The notes beneath the pieces were generated by a model. It was given only the letters and a program-made list of their open reading frames with translations, was not told the DNA's origin and ran no database searches. Position numbers and translations under genes: made by a program. A DNA stretch of 64,000 bases from UBA5429 sp942493315. GTDB lineage: Bacteria > Bacteroidota > Bacteroidia > Bacteroidales > WCHB1-69. Where the stretch lies: assembly GCA_942493315.1 (NCBI GenBank), contig OW818690.1, positions 2,728,001-2,792,000 of the forward strand, written 5' to 3'. Below, one piece after another: positions 1 to 8,907 of the stretch (position 1 is the stretch's first letter; every line of letters begins with the position of its first letter).

Positions 1-1
1 G

Positions 2-643
2 TATGAACTATCTGATGCCATTATTGACAAAAAATATGAAGATATTGGTAAAGAACTGGGAGATTTGATGTTACATATTGTTTTTTATGCCAAATTAGGT
101 CAAGAACAACAACTATTTGATATTGAGTCGGTTTTAAATGGAATCAGTGAAAAATTGATTAGAAGACATCCCCATATTTTTGGAGATGTTAAGGTTCAAT
201 CTGCCGCAGAAGTGAAAGAAAATTGGGAAAAAATAAAACTAACTGAAGGAAATAAATCTGTTTTAAGTGGTGTTCCCAATTCTTTACCCGCTATGGTAAA
301 ATCATATAGAATTCAGGAAAAAGCAAGAGGTATAGGATTTGATTGGGAAAATAGTGATCAGGTATGGGATAAGGTGATGGAAGAACTTCAGGAATTTAAA
401 GCAGAAGTGGATTTGAAGAGTGATAGAATGGAAGATGAGTTCGGCGATTTAATGTTCGCTTTAATCAATTATGCCCGTTTTATTGAAGTGAATCCTGAAG
501 ATGCTCTGGAAAAAACAAATAGAACATTTATTCAGCGTTTTAAACATATTGAAAACAGAGCCCATGAATTAGGTAAATCAATTGCTGACATGAAATTAAG
601 TGAAATGGAAATCTATTGGCAGGAAGCTAAAAAGTTAAAATAA
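2..643 (+). CDS. mazG: MazG nucleoside triphosphate pyrophosphohydrolase, 5' end outside window
   Basis: MazG hydrolyses (d)NTPs to the monophosphate and pyrophosphate, a house-cleaning role in the cytosol. The reading frame is already open at base 2 and runs without a stop to 643, so the gene is cut by the window edge. The first visible residues include the end of a MazG domain (KELGDLMLHIVFYAK). A second MazG domain follows, with ELQEFKAE and EDEFGDLMFA as the paired Glu/Asp metal-binding helices (EExxE...ExxD pattern). Two tandem domains is the usual arrangement in the long MazG family. The ATG at 65 is internal to the first domain, so it is not the start. The AGCS symporter gene begins 5 nt after the stop, so the two are probably co-transcribed. 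Confidence 0.9.
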   Translation, partial: YELSDAIIDKKYEDIGKELGDLMLHIVFYAKLGQEQQLFDIESVLNGISEKLIRRHPHIFGDVKVQSAAEVKENWEKIKLTEGNKSVLSGVPNSLPAMVKSYRIQEKARGIGFDWENSDQVWDKVMEELQEFKAEVDLKSDRMEDEFGDLMFALINYARFIEVNPEDALEKTNRTFIQRFKHIENRAHELGKSIADMKLSEMEIYWQEAKKLK

Positions 644-648
644 TTTTT

Positions 649-2013
649 ATGGATAAAATCATTCATTTTTTTGAAGTAATTAATAAGAATTTTTTTTGGG
701 GAGTTCCAATGATTTTGCTATTGTTAGGAACTCACATTTTTTTAACCATTTTATTAAAATTTCCACAACGAAAAATTTTTAAAGCGATTAGATTATCCTT
801 TAAAAAGGATGACTCAGAAGGTGATGTTTCTCAATTTGGTGCTTTAGCTACTGCTCTGGCAGCAACCATAGGAACCGGAAATATCGTTGGTGTAGCAACT
901 GCCATCTCGTTAGGTGGACCTGGAGCTGTTTTATGGTGTTGGTTAACCGGTGTTTTCGGAATTGCAACTAAATATTCTGAAGGCTTATTAGCGGTAAAAT
1001 ATCGTTACAAAACTTCTGATGGAACTATGTTGGGAGGCCCCATGTGCGCTTTAGAAAAAGGGTTAAAAATGAAATGGTTAGGAATACTATTCGCCATTTT
1101 TACAGTTATTGCCTCTTTTGGAATTGGTTGTACCGTTCAGGCAAATTCCATTTCAACTATGTTAAATGAAACTTTTCATTTTCCATTGGTCATTACCGGA
1201 ATTGTTTTGTCAATTCTAACCGCAGCCGTGATTTTTTTTGGGGTCAAAGGGATTGCAAAAATTTGTCAGATGTTAGTCCCTTTTATGGCCATTTTTTATA
1301 TTTTAGGATGCTTAATCATTCTGATCATCAATTCCACTTATGTTGATGATGCTCTTGTTCTTATATTCAAATCCGCCTTTAATCCCTCTGCCGCTGGGGG
1401 TGGCTTCGTAGGTGCAACGATCATGATGGCAGCCAGATATGGAATTGCACGTGGTTTGTTTTCCAATGAATCCGGAATGGGCTCCGCTCCTATCATCGCT
1501 GCTGCTGCAAAAACCAGAAATCCAGTAAGACAAGCATTGGTTTCGTCAACAGGAACTTTCTGGGATACGGTTGTAGTTTGTGCAATGACTGGTATAGTTT
1601 TAGTAACTTCTATAATCGCATATCCAGATATTGATTATGCTAATGGATCTATGTTAACAAGCGTAGCTTTTGCAAAACTTCCCTACGTGGGAACTTTCAT
1701 TTTAGTTGTCGGACTTTTTACTTTTGCCTTTTCAACGATTTTAGGCTGGTCCTATTATGGAGAAAGAGCACTAGAGTACTTAGGTGGAAAGAAAACAATT
1801 CCCTTTTATAGAATTTTATGGGTGATTGCCGTATTTGTTGGTTCTATCATAAATGTGACACTGATTTGGCAAATTTCGGACACAATGAATGCATTAATGG
1901 CTATACCTAACTTAATATCTCTTATTTTACTTTCTGGAGTTATTTATAAAGAAACTAAAAAGTATCTCTGGAATGGAAATCTGGATGAATCTATCAAAGA
2001 ATTTGAATCATAA
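649..2013 (+). CDS. Alanine/glycine:cation symporter (AGCS) family protein
   Basis: A 454-residue multi-pass inner-membrane protein with about ten hydrophobic segments. Residues around 67-110 carry the AGCS family signature: ALAATIGTGNIVGVA, then AISLGGPGAVLW. Members import alanine or glycine with Na+ or H+. The later block GLFSNESGMGSAPIIAAAA is also typical of the family. Length matches the usual 450-480 residues. It starts 5 nt after mazG and is followed after 14 nt by argS, so a mazG-symporter-argS transcription unit is likely. Substrate (Ala, Gly or another small amino acid) cannot be decided from sequence. An amino-acid importer suits a peptide/amino-acid fermenter, which is inference. 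Confidence 0.9.
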   Translation: MDKIIHFFEVINKNFFWGVPMILLLLGTHIFLTILLKFPQRKIFKAIRLSFKKDDSEGDVSQFGALATALAATIGTGNIVGVATAISLGGPGAVLWCWLTGVFGIATKYSEGLLAVKYRYKTSDGTMLGGPMCALEKGLKMKWLGILFAIFTVIASFGIGCTVQANSISTMLNETFHFPLVITGIVLSILTAAVIFFGVKGIAKICQMLVPFMAIFYILGCLIILIINSTYVDDALVLIFKSAFNPSAAGGGFVGATIMMAARYGIARGLFSNESGMGSAPIIAAAAKTRNPVRQALVSSTGTFWDTVVVCAMTGIVLVTSIIAYPDIDYANGSMLTSVAFAKLPYVGTFILVVGLFTFAFSTILGWSYYGERALEYLGGKKTIPFYRILWVIAVFVGSIINVTLIWQISDTMNALMAIPNLISLILLSGVIYKETKKYLWNGNLDESIKEFES

Positions 2014-2027
2014 TCTCATTTTATAAT

Positions 2028-3812
2028 ATGGAACTGACAATTATTAATAGCTTAAAAGAAACACTGATTGAACTGTATCAATTTGACGGATCCATAGACA
2101 AATCCGCTTTACAACGCACAAAAAAAGAGTTTGAAGGAGATTATACTATTGTAGTTTTTCCTTTCGTTAAATGGGCTAAAAAGTCACCTGAACAAATAGC
2201 CTCCGAAATAGGAGATCAATTAGTAAAAAATTTACCCGATCTGATTGATTCTTTTAATGTTGTCAAAGGATTTCTTAATTTATCTATTTCAAAAAAATAT
2301 TGGATTGAATATTTGCAAAAAGCACTATTGTCAAAAGATCACTCTTTAAAAGTAAATAACAAAGAAGTAACACTAATCGAATTTTCATCTCCAAATACAA
2401 ACAAACCGCTCCATTTAGGTCATGTTAGAAATAATTTATTGGGTTGTGCTGTTGCCAATATTATGGATGCTGCGGGCAAAAACGTGGTTCGTGTCAACTT
2501 AGTAAATGACAGAGGAATTCATATTTGCAAATCGATGTTGGCATGGCAAAAATTTGGAAATGGGGAAACCCCTGAAACATCCGAATTAAAAGGAGATCAT
2601 TTAGTAGGGAAGTATTATGTTGAATTTGATAAACACTACAAAGAGGAAGTTAAACTCTTGATTGAAAAAGGTATAGAAGAAGAATCTGCCAAAAAGTGTG
2701 CTCCATTATTGGTGGAAGCACAAGAGATGCTTAAAAAATGGGAAGATGGTGATCCTGAAATCAGAAATCTTTGGTCAATGATGAACCTCTGGGTTTATGA
2801 TGGTTTTGAAAAAACCTACCAACGAATTGGAGTTCATTTTGATAAAACTTATTATGAATCTGACACATACTTACTTGGAAAAGCATTAGTTGATGAAGGA
2901 TTAAATAATGGACAGTTATTTCAAAAAGAGGATGGCTCCGTTTGGGTAGATTTAACTGAAGAAGGTTTGGATGAAAAATTGTTGCTAAGATCTGACGGGA
3001 CATCGGTTTATATGACCCAGGATTTGGGAACAGCTCAATTACGATATGAGGAGTTTCAACCTAATGAGATGATTTATGTGGTTGGAAATGAGCAGAATTA
3101 CCATTTTGATGTTTTGAAATTAGTGCTTTCAAAAAAATTAAACAAACCTTTTGGAGAAACCATTTATCATTTATCTTATGGAATGGTAGAATTACCTGAA
3201 GGGAAAATGAAATCCAGAGAAGGAACAGTTGTGGATGCTGACGACTTAATGGAAAGTATGTTTCAGGAAGCCAAAGCAAGTACAGAAGAGTTAGGAAAAT
3301 TTAACTTTAAAGAAGAAGAAGCCCATAAACTATATGAAATGATTGGAATGGGAGCTTTAAAATATTTCATTTTAAAGGTAGATCCCAAGAAAAACATGTT
3401 ATTTAATCCTGCTGAATCTATTGATTTCAATGGAAATACAGGTCCATTTATTCAGTATACCCACGCCCGGATTAAATCTTTATTACGAAAATCTGTAGAG
3501 AAAAATATAGAAACCAATACTTTAACAAATGCAGATAATTTATTATCAAATAACGAGATAGAGATTATAAAAATACTAAAAGAGTATGATAATGTTTTGG
3601 TATCAGCAGCAGAAAACCACTCCCCTGCCCTCATTGCAAATTACATTTTTGAACTAGCAAAAGAGTTTAATCGTTTTTATCAGGAAAATCCCATATTTAA
3701 GGAAGAGAATGAATCCTTACGAATCATCAGATTACAATTATCACAAGTATGCGCTCAAATCATCCAAAAAGGGATGAAGTTGTTGGGGATTGAAGTACCT
3801 GAAAGGATGTAA
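2028..3812 (+). CDS. argS: Arginyl-tRNA synthetase
   Basis: Class I aminoacyl-tRNA synthetase charging tRNA-Arg. The 594-residue protein has the N-terminal Add-1 type domain (about 1-90). The catalytic core opens with SSPNTNKPLHLGHVRNN, where HLGH is the HIGH motif. Further on, GKMKSREGTVVDADDLM is the position of the KMSKS loop. The C-terminal helical DALR anticodon-binding domain ends with KGMKLLGIEVPERM, a typical ArgS tail. Start ATG at 2028 lies 14 nt after the symporter stop. Complete and of usual length. No rho-independent terminator is obvious after the stop; the next 145 nt hold a short direct repeat and octamer-like AT-rich repeats. Confidence 0.97.
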   Translation: MELTIINSLKETLIELYQFDGSIDKSALQRTKKEFEGDYTIVVFPFVKWAKKSPEQIASEIGDQLVKNLPDLIDSFNVVKGFLNLSISKKYWIEYLQKALLSKDHSLKVNNKEVTLIEFSSPNTNKPLHLGHVRNNLLGCAVANIMDAAGKNVVRVNLVNDRGIHICKSMLAWQKFGNGETPETSELKGDHLVGKYYVEFDKHYKEEVKLLIEKGIEEESAKKCAPLLVEAQEMLKKWEDGDPEIRNLWSMMNLWVYDGFEKTYQRIGVHFDKTYYESDTYLLGKALVDEGLNNGQLFQKEDGSVWVDLTEEGLDEKLLLRSDGTSVYMTQDLGTAQLRYEEFQPNEMIYVVGNEQNYHFDVLKLVLSKKLNKPFGETIYHLSYGMVELPEGKMKSREGTVVDADDLMESMFQEAKASTEELGKFNFKEEEAHKLYEMIGMGALKYFILKVDPKKNMLFNPAESIDFNGNTGPFIQYTHARIKSLLRKSVEKNIETNTLTNADNLLSNNEIEIIKILKEYDNVLVSAAENHSPALIANYIFELAKEFNRFYQENPIFKEENESLRIIRLQLSQVCAQIIQKGMKLLGIEVPERM

Positions 3813-3832
3813 TGTGAGCTATCAGGTTTCAT

Positions 3833-3957
3833 TTGTTTAAAGGTTGAACGCTTCGCTGTTTAAAGGTTGAAAAGTTTAATTATCGATAAACCCTTAAATT
3901 TTTCATTTTTCATTTTCATTAGCTTATTATCACATTCCCACATTAGCTTATTAATAA
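3833..3957. repeat. Short direct repeat and heptamer/octamer-like AT-rich repeats 3' of argS
   Basis: A 15-nt direct repeat (TGTTTAAAGGTTGAA) occurs at 3833-3847 and 3857-3871. It is followed by TTTTTCA-type units (about 3897-3920) and by ATTAGCTTATTATCAC octamer-like units up to 3957. The structured GC-rich element begins at 3958 directly after these units. Confidence 0.6.
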
Positions 3958-4306
3958 GGGCATTCCCCTTTGGCTGCGCTCAACATAATCAATACTTTAA
4001 TTAAAATCTTCCTTGTCGCTTGCCAAAGGGTCGGTCTCCGCCTGCAAGTCCGCAGTAAAAAGCCGTGGGACTGCATAGTCGTTAAAGTAGCTCACAGGCT
4101 CGCTCTTTAACTCCCTGCATCCCATCGGCATTTTCCTTTACGGGCTTTCCGGCTCCGCCCTAATGCGGGGGTTCACTGCCCGGCGGAGCGCTTATACCAT
4201 AATCTAATAAACTTCGGTTAATAAATTGGATATTTGTTTGGTTTATAGCACACTATGAAACTTTGTAATTTTGCTTCTGAACTGTGCCCTACTTTTATAA
4301 GAATAT
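3958..4306 (+). repeat. GC-rich structured element, copy A (left of transposase)
   Basis: A GC-rich block (3958-4204) in an AT-rich genome, followed by an AT-rich tail. It matches the reverse complement of 5743-6092 in separated conserved blocks: GGGCATTCCCCTTTG at the start; TTGCCAAAGGGTCGGTCTCC near 4020; GTAGCTCACAGGCTCGCTCT near 4087; CCCTAATGCGGGGGTTCACT near 4160. The blocks are separated by unrelated sequence, yet the copies are 349 and 350 bp long. Inside, 4081-4087 (GTTAAAG) pairs perfectly with 4105-4111 (CTTTAAC) round a 17-nt loop identical to the loop in the other copy. The tail ends in CCCTACTTTTATAAGAATAT (4287-4306), part of an imperfect inverted repeat shared by all copies. 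Function unknown. Confidence 0.75.
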
Positions 4307-4470
4307 GATTCTCAGCTTTTCACTTCCTTTTGGGGGAGACTCTTATATTCTATAATAAGTTGGGTTAATTTTTGGATAATTATCTATCATTTATCCATTT
4401 ATAAGATATTTTGATTTTACTTCAAAACAGTATCCTACTTTTGTAAGAATATAGTATCAATTCCCCCAAA
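4270..4470. repeat. Imperfect duplication of the element tail
   Basis: About 45 nt ending in CCTACTTTTATAAGAATATG (near 4287-4307) recurs as CCTACTTTTGTAAGAATATA (near 4430-4449). Each copy is followed by a run of G or C (TTTTGGGGGA near 4330, TTCCCCCAAA near 4460) that could pair across the interval. A palindrome (CTTATATTCTATAATAAG) lies between them. This looks like a duplicated element end next to the 3' side of the transposase gene. No ORF is present in 3813-4621. Confidence 0.5.
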
Positions 4471-4621
4471 AAAATAATTCATACCTCATTGTTAAACCCA
4501 AAATAACCACAAATCGACCAATTCACACCTCGAATCAGTAAATTAAGTAATAAAAAATCACAATGAAGCTTCCATTGCTTTGAACAAATGGATTTCAAAA
4601 GAATTGGATAAAAAGCTCTTA

Positions 4622-5647
4622 TTATGCAAACATCTTACACTTTTTGTAAATCTCTTTTCCTTTAGGAACTGCCATTGATCTTTCGATCATTTCTGATGAT
4701 GAATCGATCTTATACATTATCATATCCACCATCATATACCAGTATAGATAATTTTGCAGATAACTGGAAGAAACACCATGAAATCTTTCTAAAAAACGAT
4801 TCATTTTGATATATCTATTTTCAATGATTTCAGTATTATAGTATTTATTCCGACCTCTAATTTTCTTTCCTTGCTGATAAACAAAATAACTAATTTTCTT
4901 ATTACCTGCGAACTTTTTCAGAATATCATCATCCTTCAGACATAGTTTCTTAACCTTACTTAGTTTTTTTCCTAATTCTTCATTCAATGCTTCGAGTTGT
5001 AATGGTCCCTGTTGAACGATTTTAATCTCAAATCGGGATGTTCTTCCACTCATCGCTACTAATGAAAGAGGTTGGTATTCTCCTTTCTCTAAAGATTCAG
5101 CTTTTTTATTGGAAGCAGGATCAGTGATTTTACCTTTCTGTCCGATCTTCTTGCTTTTTGCTCCTTGTCCTTTCCTGGAGAACCTCTTTTGTATTACGAT
5201 CATCTCTGTAATTCCCGGATAATTTTTTTGAGAATACTCTTTTAGGGCAGCAATGATTTTATGTCGCCAGTCAAAAGCAGTTTGTATGGAAATATGTTGC
5301 GTCTTGGAACAAAGATACAAACTATCTCCCGATAACATGGAACGAATAAAGGGTTTTAAAAGATCTTTCTTCTTGATGTAAGCAATCGTAGTTCCGGTAA
5401 ACTCATTGAAGTTTTTATGACACTTTTTGCAGAAATAATTTTGAACATCTTTTCTTTTCCCATTCAGGATAATATGAGTATCTCCACAACGTGGACATTT
5501 TCTGACCTGAATCCGATTAATATGTTCACATTCAGAAGCTAAAGGATTGATATAACTGATTTTTTGGTAAATTTTTTCAACGACTTGTGATTGTTCTAAA
5601 GCAGAAGCTTCGTTAAAAATCTTAGAGAATTGGGATAGTTCTTTCAT
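4622..5647 (-). CDS. IS1595-like transposase with a missing catalytic Asp
   Basis: A 341-residue protein. The N-terminal region has a zinc ribbon: CPRCGDTHIILNGKR, then YFCKKCHKNFNEFTGT, the arrangement and spacing of IS1595/ISXO2-type transposases. In the DDE domain the second Asp region (LCLKDDDILKKFAG) and the final Glu region (NTEIIENRYIKMNRFLERF, followed by YLQNYLYWY) are recognisable. The segment where the first catalytic Asp belongs (usually DET/DETYF before a Lys-Gly) reads EMIVIQKRFSRKG and has no acidic residue at that place. The frame is otherwise intact. It lies between two inverted copies of a roughly 350-bp element. Either it is an inactive but recently intact copy, or a subgroup with altered chemistry or a non-transposase role. 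Confidence 0.75.
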   Translation of the reverse strand: MKELSQFSKIFNEASALEQSQVVEKIYQKISYINPLASECEHINRIQVRKCPRCGDTHIILNGKRKDVQNYFCKKCHKNFNEFTGTTIAYIKKKDLLKPFIRSMLSGDSLYLCSKTQHISIQTAFDWRHKIIAALKEYSQKNYPGITEMIVIQKRFSRKGQGAKSKKIGQKGKITDPASNKKAESLEKGEYQPLSLVAMSGRTSRFEIKIVQQGPLQLEALNEELGKKLSKVKKLCLKDDDILKKFAGNKKISYFVYQQGKKIRGRNKYYNTEIIENRYIKMNRFLERFHGVSSSYLQNYLYWYMMVDMIMYKIDSSSEMIERSMAVPKGKEIYKKCKMFA

Positions 5648-5742
5648 AGTTTTTGGAGTTTAGTGAGTATAAAGTTTCGGGACAAATATAAACAAAAAAA
5701 CAAACAGATGATTCAAAAAATCAAAAAAAATGACAGAAAAAA

Positions 5743-6092
5743 CTATTCTAAAAAAAGCAGGGTGATAGTTGGAAGCAAAAAAACGAAAACTACGAAATTA
5801 ATTCAAATTTAAGTATTTAGAGACTAACTTAGCCTGCATTTCATAGAATATGGGATAAGCACTCCGTCGGGCAGTGAACCCCCGCATTAGGGCGAAGGCC
5901 AGGTACCCCGCAAGTTGAGCTGCTTAGGGGATGACGGTCCGGGCAGAGCGAGCCTGTGAGCTACTGCCCGGACGCTCAGACCCTTGCAGCGAAACGAGAA
6001 GTACAGGCCGGAGACCGACCCTTTGGCAAGCGACGCGACATTTATTCATATTTGTGCGAATTTGGATTGAGCGCAGACAAAGGGGAATGCCC
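5743..6092 (-). repeat. GC-rich structured element, copy B (right of transposase)
   Basis: Inverted copy of the 3958-4306 element: the GC-rich block is 6092 down to about 5850 and the AT-rich tail runs to 5743. Stem 5937-5946 (GTCCGGGCAG) pairs perfectly with 5964-5973 (CTGCCCGGAC). The 17-nt loop between them is the exact reverse complement of the loop in copy A, although the stems of the two copies are unrelated. The tail ends at CTATTCTAAAAAAAGCAGGG (5743-5762), the counterpart of 4287-4306. The spacing between tail inverted repeats is about 66-68 nt in every copy. Confidence 0.75.
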
Positions 6093-6125
6093 TAAATAGT
6101 GAATAATTAATAGTGAATAGTTTTT

Positions 6126-6617
6126 GAAGTAAGAAGTAAAAAGTAAAAAGTAAAAAGTAAAAAGTAAGAAGTAAGAAGTAAGAAGTAAGAAGTAAAAAGT
6201 AATAAGTAAAAAGTAAGAAGTAAGAAGTAAGAAGTAAAAAGTAAGAAGTAAAAAGTAAAAAGTAATAAATAAAAAGTAAAAAGTAAGAAGTAAAAAGTAA
6301 GAAGTAAAAAGTAAAAAGTAATAAATAAAAAGTAAAAAGTAAGAAGTAAAAAGTAAAAAGTAAAAAGTAAAAAGTAAAAAGTAAAAAGTAAGAAGTAAGA
6401 AGTAAAAAGTAATAAGTAAAAAGTAAGAAGTAAGAAGTAAGAAGTAATAAGTAAAAAGTAAAAAGTAATAAGTAAGAAGTAAAAAGTAATAAGTAAAAAG
6501 TAAGAAGTAAAAAGTAATAAGTAAAAAGTAAGAAGTAAGAAGTAAAAAGTAAAAAGTAAACCCAAAACCCAAAACCCAAAACCCAATACCTAATACCTGA
6601 TACCTAATACCTGATAG
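6126..6617. repeat. Heptamer arrays: AAGTAAR, then CCCAAAA, then CCTRATA
   Basis: About 435 nt of tandem 7-mers (AAGTAAA/AAGTAAG, some AAGTAAT) at 6126-6560 pass into CCCAAAA units (6561-6587) and CCTAATA/CCTGATA units (to 6617). Seven is not a multiple of three, so long open frames exist in all three frames of the minus strand. They encode only a heptapeptide-repeat rich in F, Y, L and T and are not genes. The array fills the gap between the structured element and the second PiT gene. Confidence 0.9.
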
Positions 6618-6631
6618 CTAAAATCACTATT

Positions 6632-8884
6632 TTAACAATTCTGTAACAACTTCCGGTTAACTTTCAATAAATTTGTCGTATACGTTACTAATGTGTGCGT
6701 TTCCTGAATTATCGATAAATAGACCATACTCACTTTCGTACTGGCATTCTCATTCTTTACCCGCTTCAATTGCCTTCTTTTCATTTCATGAAAATCAGTT
6801 AAAAGCCATTTATTATTGATATAGAGCTCCCTTCTGGATTCAAAATCTTCATTTTCTAAAATCAATCGACAATCAGTCAAGAAATCGTGTAACGCTTTTT
6901 TGGTGTCCGATAACTCCTCTTTCTGTTCTGAACTCAATGGATTAAAATTATTTGATATATGCTCTTCACACGCTACACTTATCTTCGCTAATGCATAGAT
7001 CATCTCTCCTATAAAATCATTGGCCTGATAAAAATATAAACCTCTTTCAAAAGCATCTGCAGGTGATAATTTCCTGATCCCTAAAGTTCCTAATCGTTTG
7101 ATCTTTTTTACATCATCTTTATGGGAGTCAATTTTACCGGAAAGATTTCTTAGAATTTTTAAATCTTCAGCACAAAAAGCATCGATCACTTGTGTGTACC
7201 TTTCTATGATATAATCAATCGTTTCAATGGAGTTTGTTTTGGAGTATTTTCTTAATAATGCTAATGAATTTTCTTCATCTTCTGAAGCTAATAGATCCAC
7301 AACTATTTGATTTTTATCCTCTTTCTTTGTTCTTTTTGAAAATGAGATTTGATTTCTAATTAACATTAATGCTACAAGAATAACAACAATACCCATGGCT
7401 ATCATCCCTCCGTAGAATAACATGATCGCCATTAATGCTGTAATAATAAATGCTGCAATAGCTGTAATGAACCAACCGCCTACAACATTGATTACCCCAC
7501 TAACGCGATAAACAGCACTTTCCCTACCCCAGGCTTTATCTGCTAAGGATGCTCCCATTGCTACCATAAATGTTACATAAGTGGTGGATAATGGAAGTTT
7601 TAACGATGTACCAAATGCAATCAATGAACTTGCTACTACCAAACCAACTGCTGCTCTGACTAAATCAAATGCAGCATCATTTTCCAATGCTATCCCCTCT
7701 TTGTTAAACCTGGAGGCAGTCCATTTTTTAAGACTTTGTGGCGTATTCTGAACAATGTAAGTCCCCATCCTTCTCGATCCTCTTACAATGTTTCTGGCTA
7801 TGGCTGATGAACTAAACATCTCATCCCCATCATTTTGTCTGGATAAACTAATGGATGTTTTGATCACATTTTTCGCTTTTTTGGATGTAAATAATGCAAA
7901 TACCATGACTGCGCCGGATGCAATTAACACAAAAACGGAAGTGTGTGCAGATTCTTTTAATCCTCCCATTAACATATTTACATCAAGATGTCCGGAAACA
8001 TTCGCGTACTCATAAGCAGAAAATCCGGCTAACGGAACACCAATAAAGTTCACCAAATCATTACCTGCAAATGCAAATGCTAAAGATGCAGTTCCAACTA
8101 AAACAATAATTTTAAGGGTATTCACTTTTAACCAATGTAAGATCTGCATTAAAATTGATAATCCAATAAAAGAATATAATAAAATAGAACCAGTATGAAG
8201 ATCAACCCAATTTTTTGCAGTATCATTCATAAAAGATGTATCTTTCATCCCTTTTAAAAGCATAAAATTGATAATGGCTGTTAATGCAACACCCCCAAAA
8301 ATTCCTGCAATGTATTTTAATTGAGGTTTGTAATTAAACGTAAACAGAATTCTGGTAATATACATTATAATGGTACCAAAAAAGAACGCCAATGCTACCG
8401 AAATAAAAATGGCTAATACTACCTGTAACGCTTTTTCTGTATTGAGCAATATTCCATAAGTTAATGGAGCATCAGCAGGTGCTTGATTGATTTTAATTGT
8501 AGCAACAGCAAATGCAGCTCCTAAAAGTCCAAATACTAAAGAAACAGTTGTAGATGTGGGTAACCCAAGTACGTTAAACAGGTCCATTAAAATCACTCCC
8601 ATCATCATGGTCGAGACTAAAATAATCATAATTTCTTGAAAGGAGTAGTATTCCGGAGTAAAAACACCCTGTCGGGCTACATCCATCATTCCGTTGCTAA
8701 AACCTGCTCCCATAAAAATACCAACGGCAGCAATAATTAAAACCACATTTATATTAGCAGCTTTACTACCAATGGCAGATTGAAGAAAGTTAACGGCATC
8801 ATTACTAACGCCAATATAAATTCCAAAAATAGCGAGTAAAAATAAGATAACTAGTAAGATAATATAATATTGTTCGACACCCAT
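6632..8884 (-). CDS. PiT-family inorganic phosphate permease with C-terminal PhoU-like domain (second copy)
   Basis: A 750-residue PiT (Pho-4) transporter. The two inverted PiT motifs are present: GVSNDAVNFLQSAIGSKAA near residue 26 and AGNDLVNFIGVPLAGFSAY near residue 275. After the last hydrophobic segments (to about 515) comes a soluble helical domain of about 230 residues, with conserved charged helices (SGKIDSHKDDVKKIKRLG), resembling PhoU/DUF47 regulators. Low-affinity H+/Na+:phosphate uptake is the known role of the family. It is the last gene of a phoB-phoR-PiT-PiT run, 23 nt after the first copy. Residues 590-650 are nearly identical between the copies, pointing to a tandem duplication with conservation of the cytosolic part. 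Confidence 0.92.
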   Translation of the reverse strand: MGVEQYYIILLVILFLLAIFGIYIGVSNDAVNFLQSAIGSKAANINVVLIIAAVGIFMGAGFSNGMMDVARQGVFTPEYYSFQEIMIILVSTMMMGVILMDLFNVLGLPTSTTVSLVFGLLGAAFAVATIKINQAPADAPLTYGILLNTEKALQVVLAIFISVALAFFFGTIIMYITRILFTFNYKPQLKYIAGIFGGVALTAIINFMLLKGMKDTSFMNDTAKNWVDLHTGSILLYSFIGLSILMQILHWLKVNTLKIIVLVGTASLAFAFAGNDLVNFIGVPLAGFSAYEYANVSGHLDVNMLMGGLKESAHTSVFVLIASGAVMVFALFTSKKAKNVIKTSISLSRQNDGDEMFSSSAIARNIVRGSRRMGTYIVQNTPQSLKKWTASRFNKEGIALENDAAFDLVRAAVGLVVASSLIAFGTSLKLPLSTTYVTFMVAMGASLADKAWGRESAVYRVSGVINVVGGWFITAIAAFIITALMAIMLFYGGMIAMGIVVILVALMLIRNQISFSKRTKKEDKNQIVVDLLASEDEENSLALLRKYSKTNSIETIDYIIERYTQVIDAFCAEDLKILRNLSGKIDSHKDDVKKIKRLGTLGIRKLSPADAFERGLYFYQANDFIGEMIYALAKISVACEEHISNNFNPLSSEQKEELSDTKKALHDFLTDCRLILENEDFESRRELYINNKWLLTDFHEMKRRQLKRVKNENASTKVSMVYLSIIQETHTLVTYTTNLLKVNRKLLQNC

Positions 8885-8907
8885 GATTGTAGTTTTTTGA
8901 TTTAATG

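Larger units (their letters stand above)
3958..6092. mobile_element. Putative composite element: transposase between inverted structured copies
   Basis: The two inverted copies (A and B) enclose about 1.43 kb containing only the transposase gene. Short-period arrays abut both outer ends (octamer-like units before 3958, heptamer units from 6126). No target-site duplication could be recognised because of the flanking repeats. True element ends could be the outer GGGCATTCCCC ends or the inner CCCTRCTTTT ends; sequence alone does not decide. Confidence 0.55.

Noticed and set aside
4081..4111. Integron attC-like site (GTTAAAG...CTTTAAC)
   Set aside because: The core does not fit the GTTRRRY/RYYYAAC rule, copy B has a quite different stem, and there is no integrase or cassette array.
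6042..6586. Three overlapping long minus-strand frames of 159-177 residues
   Set aside because: They are translations of the AAGTAAR heptamer array. A 7-nt period gives the same low-complexity heptapeptide repeat in every frame; no start region or domain supports a gene.
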